64,000 nucleotides of DNA from Sweltsa coloradensis (taxonomy: Eukaryota; Arthropoda; Insecta; Plecoptera; Chloroperlidae): NCBI GenBank assembly GCA_024449915.1, contig JAMZAV010001294.1, positions 1 through 64,000 of the forward strand, given 5' to 3'. The position numbers were made by a program, and so were the translations under genes. Positions within the stretch are counted from its first letter, which is position 1. Every line of letters starts with the position of its first letter. The notes beneath the pieces are model-generated. The model saw nothing but the letters and a program-made list of their open reading frames with translations. It made no database searches and had not been told where the DNA came from. Shown here piece by piece: positions 54,883-64,000 of this stretch.

Positions 54883-55225
54883 TATGTATCGGCTAATATT
54901 TCTTGGCTACAAGAGGCAGGGCTCATTCATCATAAAATCATTTATCTAGCTTCTGTTTCACCCAAGCAGGCAAGGTGCGAGTACATCCTTCAACGCGCCT
55001 TTGAGTAGCGTTCCTGTCTGATTCTGTAAGATCGTTATGGAAGATAACGATCGTTATCCGGCACTTTAGCGACAATTTACAGGATAGAAAATACGAGTCC
55101 TCACTGAGATGTTGCAGCTTGTGTGAAAGCAGGAACTAGTTAGTGGAGTTATACTCCCGGAGCATACGTTATTGTTACATGGACTTTTTGGCCAAGTATA
55201 ATTTTTGGCATTTAATGCTTTAAAA
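54883..55225. other. Spacer with perfect palindrome ATAACGATCGTTAT
   Basis: A 14-bp palindrome lies at about 55043-55056. No gene is seen. Confidence 0.4.
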
Positions 55226-55815
55226 CTAGGAAAACGCTTAAGTCCCGCCGCGTTGTTGGATGAGCGTAATTGGTGTATTGAGCTGCCATGTGTTATGCGG
55301 ATTTTCTGTTGTTCTGTGAAAAAATCATAACTAAGTTGAAGATTTTTTTTAAATTAATTTAAATTAAATAAAAAATAAACTTTAATTTTTAATTTTTTTA
55401 ATTAATCGTAATTTTAAAAAAAGAAAAAAATCGTAAAATTTCGATTTTCATGAGAAATAATTTTTCGATTGCGCTCAAATTTCACACGAATATCTTAATT
55501 CATAAAATTATGGTTCTGTGAAAAACTCATTAAAATCGGATAAAGCATGTAAGTGTTGGAAGAAATTTTTACAAAATCGAAAAAAATCGTAAAATTGCGA
55601 TTTCGATAAGAAATAATTTTTCGATTGCGCTCAAAAACGTGGCAGTTCTTAGTTCAGAGATTTCAAAGATCTTCAGAAAAATTCATCGCAATTGGAGTAT
55701 AGTATCGGTTTAGTCGGAATCGTGCTGACAAACACAAAAATACAGAAAAGAAAGAAAGAAAGAAAGAAAGAAAACATTCCGGATTTTTTTCTCCAGTGTA
55801 GTGAAATGGAATCTT
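55226..55815 (-). mobile_element. Family B element B2, right end truncated
   Basis: CTAGGAAAACGCTTAAGTCC at 55226, GCGTTGTTGGATGAGCGTAA at 55250, then two core blocks, an (AAAG)n run at 55745-55775 and CTCCAGTGTAGTGAAATGGA. The terminal GCTCATCCAA is missing. Confidence 0.8.
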
Positions 55816-55884
55816 GAGGTGGGGGCAGGTTTAGCATTAAATTCACTGGCATTCGAGGCTGGAACCCGCGGTATGGATTTTGAT

Positions 55885-56075
55885 TATAAGGAGACCAGGC
55901 GTACCGGTTTCAGAACGCTTGGACCGGTGTCACGAGATACTCATTAAAATGACGTATTTGTACCGCTTTGCAATTTTGGGGAGAAAGTGTCATGGTATTT
56001 TCTTCAACTATAACGTGCATGGAAGGATAATGCTTTACTTTAAAAAATACACTCATGCTATTGTACCACCTCTGG
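55885..56075. repeat. Dispersed repeat G, copy 2
   Basis: ACCGGTTTCAGAACGCTTGG, ACCGGTGTCACGAGATACTC, TTTGCAATTTTGG and GGAAGGATAATGCTTTACTT align with 4440-4640. Confidence 0.6.
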
Positions 56076-56332
56076 CTGATAATTTGAAAGTCAAAGAAAC
56101 ATGTCTGAAAAGTTTGCTGAATGAAAAAAGGCCTTTAAAATAACAGAAAAAAATGGGATTTTTTGGGGGGGCGGGACATAACCTCACTATTGGAAACTAG
56201 ATTTAGATTTTTGGACAAAAATGTACACTTCAAATCTAGTTCAAAATTAAATTTTGACAATCAGTTTTCTGGACATAGTTTCTAAACACGTTTAGCTATA
56301 ACTTGACTATAGCTAAAATAGTTTTCTGAAAA

Positions 56333-56430
56333 TAACAGTTGGTGACGATTTTTTTTGTCAAACGGTACAAAAATAGAAAAAAACTCGTATTTGTACCGTT
56401 TGACAAAAAATATCACACACCAGCTGTTTT
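56333..56430. repeat. ~98-bp hairpin
   Basis: ACAGTTGGTGACG...TTGTCAAACGGTACAAA and TTTGTACCGTTTGACAA...ACCAGCTGT pair over ~37 bp around a short A-rich loop. Confidence 0.7.
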
Positions 56431-56457
56431 TTTCACTACTCTATATACACTAAACTA

Positions 56458-56630
56458 TAATAGGTTTGTTCGTTTGCACACACTTTTGTGAAATGAGCCA
56501 TTTTGGTCTGTTCGTTTGCTTCAGTGTTAAAACTGGCACTCATAACACTAGCCTAGAAGCCAGTGTAAAGTGTAGACACTGACTTTTTGAGTGTTCACAC
56601 TAGGTCCGCGAACGAACAAACCTACTATGA
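56458..56630. mobile_element. ~170-bp MITE-like element
   Basis: Ends ATAGGTTTGTTCGTTTGC and GCGAACGAACAAACCTACTAT are inverted (about 17 bp). An inner pair GTTTGTTCGTTTGC / GTCTGTTCGTTTGCTTC recurs directly. ACTAT on both sides may be the target duplication. Confidence 0.65.
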
Positions 56631-56647
56631 ACTAAGAACATCGGCGC

Positions 56648-56793
56648 GAACAAATAGAAACTTGACAACAATCACCTACAATGCGTTCAAAAAGAACTTG
56701 CAAAAGTAAAAAGAGAGCCCACGCAAACTTAAACTTACAAAAACGCTCATCCATCAACGCGACTAAAAAAAAGCGTTTGCGAAGCTTTTCTAG
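56648..56793 (+). mobile_element. Family A 3'-end monomer A15
   Basis: AACTTGACAACAATCACCTA to GCGAAGCTTTTCTAG at 56793; only the last ~146 bp of the family. Confidence 0.75.
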
Positions 56794-56797
56794 TTAT

Positions 56798-57245
56798 ATA
56801 CCTCAATAAACTTAAATAAAAACCTTTATTACAATGGATTCTGTCCAACTTTTTCTTTTTTTTCAAAAGTCAATGCATCACCATTACCTTAATGTCCATG
56901 TGAAATATGAACGTTGCATTAGCCCCACCCGTTTGGTCAGAATCGTCACAAATGTCACTAAAATATCGCACTTAAAATCGAAAAAAATCGTTAAAGTACG
57001 ATATTCATGAAAAATATTTCTTCGATTGTACCCAAAAACGTGGCTGGTCAAAGTTTGGAGATTTCGAAGGTCCTTTTCAATTTTCATCAAGATCGCATAA
57101 TATGCCGTTTGCCCGGTAGAGAGCGAACAAACAGACAAGAATACAAACAAACAAAACAAAAACAAAACAAAAACAAAAAAAAAAACACCCAAACTAATTT
57201 TTTCGGGGGGTCAGTGTAATTGAAGTATTCGCTTCGCTCATCCAA
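56798..57245 (-). mobile_element. Family A element A16, right end missing
   Basis: Minus orientation: core block CCCACCCGTTTGGTCAGAAT, GTACCCAAAAACGTGGC, GCCGTTTGCCCGGTAGAGAG, an (AAAC)n tract and the terminal TTCGCTCATCCAA at 57245. Confidence 0.8.
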
Positions 57246-57401
57246 TAACAACTAACAAGTAACAATAGAAACTTGTCAACAATCACCTTCAATGCGTTCA
57301 AAGAGCACTTGCAAAAGTAAAGAGATCCCACGCAAACTAAAAACTTACAAAAAAGCTCATCCATCAACGCGAGTAAAAAAAGCGTTCGCGAAGCGGCCTA
57401 G
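57246..57401 (+). mobile_element. Family A 3'-end monomer A17
   Basis: About 156 bp: AACAAGTAACAATAGAAACT to GAAGCGGCCTAG at 57401. Tandem with A18. Confidence 0.75.
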
Positions 57402-57557
57402 TTACAATTAACAAGTAACAATATGGACTTCCCAACAATCACCTACAATGCGTTCAAAAAGCACTTGCAAATGTAAAGAGATTACACGCAAACTAAAAAC
57501 TTACAAAAAAGCTCATCCATCAACGCGACTAGAAAAAGCGTTCGCGAAGCGGCCTAG
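57402..57557 (+). mobile_element. Family A 3'-end monomer A18
   Basis: A second 156-bp monomer, same limits as A17 (AACAAGTAACAATATGGACT to GAAGCGGCCTAG at 57557). Confidence 0.75.
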
Positions 57558-57564
57558 TAATATA

Positions 57565-57622
57565 TTAATGTTACCGCGGATACTCAACACATGTCTTGCT
57601 CACTCGTTAACAACGGCTTTGG
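57565..57622 (+). mobile_element. Family C 3'-end fragment C6
   Basis: GTTACCGCGGATACTCAACA, TTGCTCACTCGTTAACAACG, TTTGGCGTTT; the CTAG is changed to CTATAG. Confidence 0.6.
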
Positions 57623-57649
57623 CGTTTAACTATAGTTTAACCATGGCAT

Positions 57650-57880
57650 GGGGCCTTCCATGCATTTCACATCTTTATTTCTTGAGTTTGAATTGCAACG
57701 GATTTTGCTCATTTTGTTAGCAGTTCTAAGTACACTGGTCACGGATGTCTGTTTTAAATTTCAGCTCAATCTTTTCGGTCGTTTGGCATCGAACAAACAT
57801 TTAACTTACAGGCATTGTCACAACGAAGGCCCGATCGATTTGCGTTGTAGACTACTTTCGCTGCGCTCACTCGTCTAGTC
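57650..57880 (-). mobile_element. Family C element C7, left end
   Basis: GCTCATTTTGTTAGCAGTTC, GGTCACGGATGTCTGTTTTA, TTTCAGCTCAATCTTTTCGG and the terminal GCTGCGCTCACTCGTCTAG. Same region as in C1 but without the GACA expansion. Confidence 0.7.
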
Positions 57881-58200
57881 ATCCAAAAATTGCTTAATAT
57901 TTTGTTTACTTTGTAAGTGGAGAGTTATATTAAAACCAATTTAATAAATGTTATTTATTTAATTGCAATGAGAGATATATATCACATTTTCATTGCAATG
58001 CAAGAGAAAATTGTTCGAGTCGCTTCGGATATTATTAAAATGTTCGACGTTTAATCTTATTATTAGAACAACAAAAATGCTCACTGATGCTCACAGAATG
58101 ACTCTTGCAAAGTAACACAGACTATATAGACCTTGAGCATACTGTAACCCCCCCCCCCCCCCCCCGACAATGGGTTTTTGATACTTTAATATAATATTGT

Positions 58201-58612
58201 GGCTCTCGTTGGTCTTGTGGTTAGCATCTCTGCTTCTAATGTAGAAAGTCCAGGGTTCAATTCCCGCTTTAGGTAGAAGTTTTTTTAACTTTTGGTTTGG
58301 ACTTAAGTCCATCGATTGTTGGGTTAGAAATTCGTAAGAGGTGGCTTTTGAGTTGAGTCCTAGCAACGAGGCACACAATAAACTCAGTTGTTCTGAATCG
58401 GCCTTGTTGATTCTGTCGTTGATCCGCGGGTGTTCGCACTGTCCATACCACTGATTGATATATTTCCTATTAAAATATATCGATTTTTGGTTGGTTATCG
58501 GTCACTCATCGATTGCGTCGGGGCCTACAGGGTTGGCCTGGTCGCTTTGGTTTTAATGTCCCCCACTGAACATCAATTATATATGACTGAATGGGTAGAC
58601 CACGGTTTTGGA
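58201..58612 (+). mobile_element. tRNA-derived SINE, copy 2
   Basis: Head 58201-58275 (GGCTCTCGTTGGTCTTGTGG, then CCAGGGTTCAATTCCCGC) and a body matching 44103-43770 in inverse. The body holds GTTGATTCTGTCGTTGATCC and GTCGCTTTGGTTTTAATGTC. Confidence 0.8.
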
Positions 58613-58744
58613 AGGGAACCCACCAAGGGTGACCAAAGTGCCTACTGCTGTACAAATGAAAAATAATAATCAAGACCTAAATCAATCAATCCATCCACTT
58701 ATTTGCCTTCACATATGATAATTCCCTGCCTATGTGTATATTTA

Positions 58745-59369
58745 CTAGGAAAACGCTTAAGTCCCGCCGCGTTGTTGGATGAGCGTAATTGGTGCATTGA
58801 GCTGCCATGTGTTATGCGGATTTTCTGTTGTTCTGTGAAAAAATCATTACTAAGTTAAAGATTTTTTTTAAATTAAATTAAATTAAATTAAAAATTAAAC
58901 TTTAATTTTTTTTTTAATCGTAATTTTAAAAAAAGGAAAAAACGTAAAATTTCGATTTTCATGAGAAATCATTTTTCGATTGCGCTCAAAAACGTGGCAG
59001 TTTTTGGTTCAGAGATTTTGAAGGCCTCCATAAAATTTCATCGCAATTGGTATCGGTTAGTGGTTGACATTATGAGTAATTATGTGCAGTAATACCTACA
59101 CAATAAAATAAAACAAATATCTGTTAGCATTCACATTTATTTAAATAAAGATATTTCTTTATGAATCGACATTTGGGAAAAACAAAGTAAATTTTGAAAA
59201 TATCAAGGATTGAGATAAAAACATTCGGACTGAGTGAGATCGATCAAAGTATCGGTTTAGCTGGAATCGTGTTAACAGACACACAAAAATACATAAAAAA
59301 AAACATTCCGGATTTTTTTCTCCAGTGTAGTGAAATGGAATCTTCGCTTCGCTCGCTACGCTCATCCAA
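58745..59369 (-). mobile_element. Family B element B4, complete, carrying a fragment of locus D
   Basis: CTAG end at 58745; TTGGATGAGCGTA at 58775-58787 is the perfect inverse of the terminal TACGCTCATCCAA at 59357-59369. The 30-bp extension has the AACGC...GCGTT hairpin. Between the normal B words CATCGCAATTGG and TATCGGTTTAGC there is a ~200-bp foreign piece (59048-59252) from locus D. Confidence 0.9.
59048..59252 (+). pseudogene. Fragment of locus D (3' part) inside B4
   Basis: Runs from GTGGTTGACATTATGAGTAA through AACAAATATCTGTTAGCATT and ATATCAAGGATTGAGATAAA to CTGAGTGAGA. It is closely similar to D2 at about 61120-61312 and clearly nearer to D2 than to D1. It covers the end of the former reading frame and the 3' flank. 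Confidence 0.85.
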
Positions 59370-59404
59370 TTAATTTATTGAAAAAGTAAATCTTGAGTAA
59401 AACC

Positions 59405-59625
59405 CGCCCAGGGTGCAATTCATGCCCCTCTTTACGTGTCTAACTAGGTATGTTGCGGATGGGACGCCCGAGGGCTGTTTAGAGGACTTAATCCCTTGCA
59501 TTCGCATAAACGACTTAGGAAAACTTCGGGTAAAATCTTCATTTAGGATGGCTGGTCTCTACGAGATTTAAACCCGGGACCTCCCGAATCAGAGTCGTGC
59601 AAGCCAACACTGTTGGTCTGTTTAA
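59405..59625 (-). mobile_element. Dispersed tRNA-related repeat, copy 3
   Basis: GGTGCAATTCATGCCCCTCT, GAGGACTTAATCCCTTGCAT, AAAATCTTCATTTAGGATGG, then a minus-strand tRNA-like tail: GTGTTGGCTTGCACGACTC and GGTCCCGGGTTTAAATCTCG. Matches 300-482 and 6494-6735. Confidence 0.6.
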
Positions 59626-59825
59626 GACATTAAATTGTAAATTGGTCATAAGGTAACTCTCGAGTAGTAAGGTTTATTTAAGTGAAGTGATTAAATGTAT
59701 ATTTATTTAAATATTGCAAGTGAGTTTGAGTATTTAATTTGATGCTGATGGTTTATATTCAAATATTGTTGCGAGTCGGGATTTTCGAAAAAATACATGG
59801 TTAGTCTTGGGATGAAAATATTAGT

Positions 59826-61745
59826 ATTAGATCTAGTAAAATGGGAATGGGCACTATTAACTGGAAAATGGAATAAAATAAACAAAAGTAGACTCAAAGT
59901 CAGCCAGGTTTGTTCGACCTTCAAATGATAACTCGATCAAATCAGCACAACCAATGCAGAAAAACTAATACTGCTCTCATGCAATGGCCGCCTGATTTCG
60001 GAGCACTTGAAGTACTTTTGACAGCTGAGTTATTAGGACATATTATTGACATTGTAGTTCAAATTAAAGTGGTATTTTGTCGAAAGAGAAGTTGAGAAGA
60101 TTTCTATGTTGAAGGGCCTACCTGAAGCAGGAACTCTTAGGCCTAGGCCTATATCCATATGACAGCTGAATGAAAAGCATTTTGTAGATGTCAGACCGTC
60201 TATTTTTTTGTAAGAATGGTATTGAAGCGAGGTCTCATTGGTCCTTTATATTTTAACAATGTTGCCAACTGTAAAAATATCAATTGTTGATGTAACAAAT
60301 GTTTTTATTTATTTGTTTATATTCAAATGAATGTGTATAGCCTAATAAAATAACTTTTAAAATAATAATTTTTCCATGGAGATTTTTAAGCATCATTTAT
60401 ATGTCGTTTATTATTGACAATCAAACTTCCAATTTTCTTGTATGGTCCACATGCGAAATGGCCGCCGAGAAGTGAAAAAAAAGGTCATTCAAAGTTGCTT
60501 GAATTCAACTCTAGCTAGCGTGATAAAATGTCGAAGATGTTAGTGTGAAAATACGTAAATCTGTGAAATGAGCTTTGCACGCGTCTTTCAATTGAGAAAA
60601 TCCTTTAAAAAACCATAACTCATTTACATCAATAATATGGTACAGTTATAATTCATTCGATTGCCGAGAGTGTCCGTGCGAAGCGCAGTCTCTGTTGGCT
60701 TGACGACGAGATCGCATAGCAACGAACGAGCTACGCAGAAGAGTGGACGGACAGACGACTGTGTATTGAGAAGCGAGTTTGACTCTGGACACACCTGTCG
60801 CTGCGTCGCTCTCGACGGCTGGCATGCCGAAACACGGACGTAGACATCTCAATCGGGAAAGCGGTTCAGCTTTAAAAAACAGAATTACCAGAGGTAAACC
60901 GGAAAAACCGCGCTTTATAAAGAGACGTTTCAGGTTCGATTTACTCGTTGCTAACATAATTAACAAAATTACTGAAAATGTGAATAGAATTATTGTACAT
61001 GTGAAGACAGCTTTTTTTAGATTTATTGAAGTAGTTTCAATAAATTGGACTACTTAATTCTATGACGGTACTGGCGCTTTGATTTTCATTATTTTAGCGA
61101 TGTTTATTTATTGTACATAATTTGTGGTTGATATTTTGAGTAATGATGGGCAGTAATACTACACTTACCCCCTTAAAATAAATAAAATAAAACAAATATC
61201 TGTTAGCATTCACATTAATTTAAATAAAGATATTTCTTTATGAATCGACATTAGGGAAAAACAAAGTAAATTTTAAAAATATCAAGGATTGAGATAAAAA
61301 CATTCGGCTGAGTGAGAAGTACTAGTTATACTAGTGAAATGAACAGATTGAAGTATTTTTGTGAAAAGCAGAGGCGAACAAGGCGAGGTGCAAGAATAAA
61401 CGAACACTGACAGAATGGAACAGGTACAGTACAGTAGCTCAAAGAATGTTATTATTGGTGTGTTGCTCATTACTTTATTGCATCATTTAATGCATTCAGC
61501 AATGCATATTTCGTTTCTTTATTGTTGAATTGTGTTTTGATAATGTTCAACATGTTTTTATTATTTTTTACTATCTTTATTCCTACTTGCAACCTTACAA
61601 AACACTATACTAATGAATAATCGTTCTGTACATATTAGTTGCAATTAAATGTTTTTTAGAAGAAGGTTGAATGGTATAATAATTATTCATTTTATTATGT
61701 ATTAATATATTGAATAATATAATATTATATATTCATTTAGGTATA
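59826..61745 (+). repeat. Duplicated locus D, copy 2
   Basis: Matches 52684-54420 on both sides of the ORF: ATCTAGTAAAATGGGAATGG, ATGTCGAAGATGTTAGTGTG, ATAATATGGTACAGTTATAA, GAGGTGCAAGAATAAACGA, TGTTATTATTGG. It lacks C5 but has an extra ~620 bp (59893-60518) of unknown origin. Confidence 0.75.
60824..61185 (+). pseudogene. Broken copy of the small membrane protein (D2)
   Basis: Starts MPKHGRRHLNRESGSALKNR and is collinear with the D1 protein: ANIINKITENVNRIIVHVK, then SINWTT and a TAA at 61055-61057 where D1 has WTTLLYY. Past the stop the same frame still encodes GALIFIILAMFIYCT before further stops. The N-terminal half has many replacements but no frameshift, so the break is fairly recent or the short form (77 codons, no membrane segment) is used. 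Confidence 0.55.
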
Positions 61746-62640
61746 TTTCAAATTTTGTTAAGTTAATGAAGCTTAAAAAATTAATCAATTATCTCTTAAA
61801 GAAATGAGAATACATTCAAATGAATCAGTATTGATGTTCAACTACCTTTCTTTTCGAAGAATCTGTTTGTGAGTGTTCCCTTGATTTAACCCCCAAAAAA
61901 ATGCCAAACTTTGGCGCGCAATTGCCGGAAACCAACTTTTTTCATTCTGTTTCCCAGATAAATTATATACCGTAAAACCGCTTTGTGCCAAATTTTGAAC
62001 ACAATTTCATATGATATATATGAACAAAATGACCTTATTGTGTATGTAAGTGGGTGGGTCCCCTCCACCCCCTCTTACCCCTCCCCCCTATCTCACCTCT
62101 TCGCCACATCCTCTTCATTACTCATTTCAGTCATTTGGTCTAAAATAAAAGTAGGTCTCCTTATTTTACGGTGTTAGAATGATTACAATATAATGTATGT
62201 ATATATGTATTTAACGACTTTAACAAAGATAAATGAATGAGTATTGCCTTCGAAAATGGGTGGCAAAAACTCAGTAAAATCAGAGGAAAATTAAGACAAG
62301 ACGACTATAGAGTAGGGTGGATTAATAATTGTAAAGTTGATCATGCTGATATTGATATCGACGATCGTTGTTTGTGAATGACCTCGTAGTCAATGCAAGA
62401 GTTTATCCACTAATTTCTATCAACGAAAGTCGTTAGTCGTTACCATTAGAAACGATTGTGTGTTGGAGGGTGAAGAAGTTAATGGTGCCATCGAGGTTAT
62501 TACTGTTTAACCCTCTCCCTTGCATGGAACGCACGTCGAGCAACATATTACCTTACTACGCTTTAGATCACTATGCATGGGAGAGAGTAGGGAAAACGTG
62601 AGGTGATCACATGTTTTTCAATAAAATTTAAATAGTACTC
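61746..62640. other. Spacer, no gene seen
   Basis: AT-rich. A weak inverted pair (CCCTCTCCCTTGCATGG / CATGGGAGAGAGTAGGG) is at about 62513-62594. Confidence 0.4.
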
Positions 62641-62880
62641 AGGTCACTCACTCACTCACTCACTCACTCACTCACTCACTCACACTCACTCAATCACTCC
62701 ACTACCACTCACTCACTCACTCACACTCACTACATCACTCACACTCACTCACCCCCTCACTCACTCACTCACTCACTCACTCACTTAATCACACACTCAC
62801 TCACTCAATCACTCACACTCACTCACTCACTCACTTACTCACACACTCACTCACTCACTCACTCACTCACTCACTCAGAC
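62641..62880. repeat. (ACTC)n microsatellite with interruptions
   Basis: CACT/ACTC tetranucleotide run broken by ACACTC, AATC and TACATC units. Confidence 0.95.
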
Positions 62881-63175
62881 ATATAAAATGTTTCGCTTAC
62901 GACTTTTAAAAAATCTTTAATTCACCCGAGTTGCTGCCATATTAGATCCCCATTTGATAGCTTGGGTATTTCATTAGGTTATGTCGCTTAAGCCCTTTGT
63001 TTGAATTTGGTGTTTACGTCCTTTGATAAATTTGAAATTCGTTCAATCTGTAATGTGTCTTGCGCCATAATGAATTCTCATTTCATTTGATTTGTTTAAA
63101 AACCGCGGGGCATGTGACAAGTAGGTAAAAGCGATTAGCTAAAACCTATTAATTTATATATCACTTAAAATGTCG
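62881..63175. other. Spacer, no gene seen
   Basis: No feature supported. Confidence 0.35.
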
Positions 63176-63256
63176 AGCGTCGTAGCCGAGTTGGTAAGGC
63201 GCTCGACTTATAAACCAAGAAGGCCAGAGTGGCTCAAGATCAAGCCCGAGGAAACA
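63176..63256 (+). tRNA. tRNA-Leu/Ser-like sequence, degenerate
   Basis: A box TAGCCGAGTTGGTAAGGCGC and ACTTATAA (a Leu-TAA-like anticodon loop) are clear, followed by an extra stem-like CCAGAGTGGCTC as in class II tRNAs. The B box GATCAAGCCC is imperfect. Probably a pseudogene or SINE head. Confidence 0.4.
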
Positions 63257-63429
63257 TGACATTTTGATTCAATCTCGCTTTCAATTAGAAATGAATATAT
63301 ACGAAATCAGAATATAGCGGTATACTCATCGCAGTACCTAAAATGACTACGAGAGCACGCAGGTGTTGAAGTTCAAGACTACATGAGATATAAGGCAATG
63401 ACATCGCATCATTCAAGTAATGACATGCT

Positions 63430-63790
63430 GGAAGTAATCATATTATTGTTCACCATTATTTGTACACCCTTTACTATCAATTGTTCATAATCATTTGTTC
63501 ACCCTTTCACTATCTCATTTTATATTATTTGTAACATACCATCATTGTTCACCCTTTACTAGCTATTGTTTACTGTCATTTGTTCACCCTTTACTATCTA
63601 ATTTTATATTATTTGTTAATTTATTTCTATTGTATTTTATAATGTGGTTTTAAGAGGTATAACTAAGCATAGTAAGTTAGACACTTTGTAACTGGGGCCT
63701 CATGGCCCTTTTCTAACTTTTTATGGAGTTGTACACCTTAATATTCGATTATCTGTACAATTTCTAAAATAAATAATAATAATACATAAT
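63430..63790 (+). mobile_element. LINE-like 3' end, family F copy 2
   Basis: Left part has four repeats of TTTGTTCACCCTTTACTATC; right part (ACTGGGGCCTCATGGCCCTT to AAATAAATAATAATAAT) matches 30960-31065. Confidence 0.6.
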
Positions 63791-64000
63791 ACTACAATTA
63801 ATGATGAATGTAGCCACTAATATTATATCCAAAAAATTACACTGAAAAAAAAGCAATATTCAAAACTAGTGACAAAGATAAAGACTCCATGCAGACCTGA
63901 CAACCCGTAACTGCAGGTGCCGCGTGCTAGAGCGAGGCCATCGTGAGGGTACAGGCCTGCAACTGCGTTGAGTGACGTCACAGAGAGGATCGAGAGCCAG
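63791..64000. other. Window end, no gene seen
   Basis: GC rises after 63900 (GGTGCCGCGTGCTAGAGCGAG), but the window ends before anything can be identified. Confidence 0.35.

Overview
The window is animal nuclear DNA, AT-rich and packed with repeats. Spliced exons with GT/AG introns, a Penelope-like retroelement, a hAT element, decayed LINEs, tRNA-derived SINEs and long microsatellites all point to a metazoan. The repeat spectrum and frequent TAGGCCTA words fit a marine invertebrate, possibly a deuterostome; that last step is a guess. No bacterial-type operon, CRISPR array or rRNA gene is seen.

One convincing host gene was assembled by eye. It lies on the minus strand and has four coding exons (44328-44248, 38951-38736, 36249-36091, 32053-31901), all joined by phase-0 introns. 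It encodes a 202-residue secreted protein resembling the ML (MD-2-related lipid-recognition) / GM2-activator family, with a TATA box at 44402-44409. Its three introns hold an essentially intact Penelope-like element, a twin tRNA-like foldback, a SINE, a hAT element, a CTT microsatellite and rolling-circle-like elements. A second candidate gene family is a short basic single-pass membrane protein. It has an open frame at 53440-53811, a broken paralogue at 60824-61185, and a third non-coding fragment at about 59050-59250.

Most of the rest is made of three related families of short non-autonomous elements, called here A, B and C. They share a design: one end begins TTGGATGAGCG (A, B) or TTAGACGAG (C). 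The inverse of that word lies 23-30 bp inside the other end, followed by a small AACG(C)...(G)CGTT hairpin and a terminal CTAG that is followed by T. I infer Helitron/Helentron-like rolling-circle elements with asymmetric terminal inverted repeats. No Rep/helicase gene is in the window.

Layout: 1-9.3 kb holds a tandem repeat, a hairpin with a hammerhead-like core, a 2-kb foldback and an ACATAACC minisatellite. 9.3-21 kb is a dense block of A, B and C elements with nested insertions. 21-31.9 kb is mostly poor in features, with microsatellites, a twin tRNA-like palindrome and LINE remnants. 31.9-44.4 kb is the ML-like gene and its TE-filled introns. 44.4-52.7 kb holds foldbacks, SINE and B/C elements. 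52.7-61.7 kb holds the duplicated small-membrane-protein loci with more A/B/C elements. 61.7-64 kb holds an ACTC microsatellite, a tRNA-like sequence and a LINE 3' end. All calls come from reading the sequence; no search was run.
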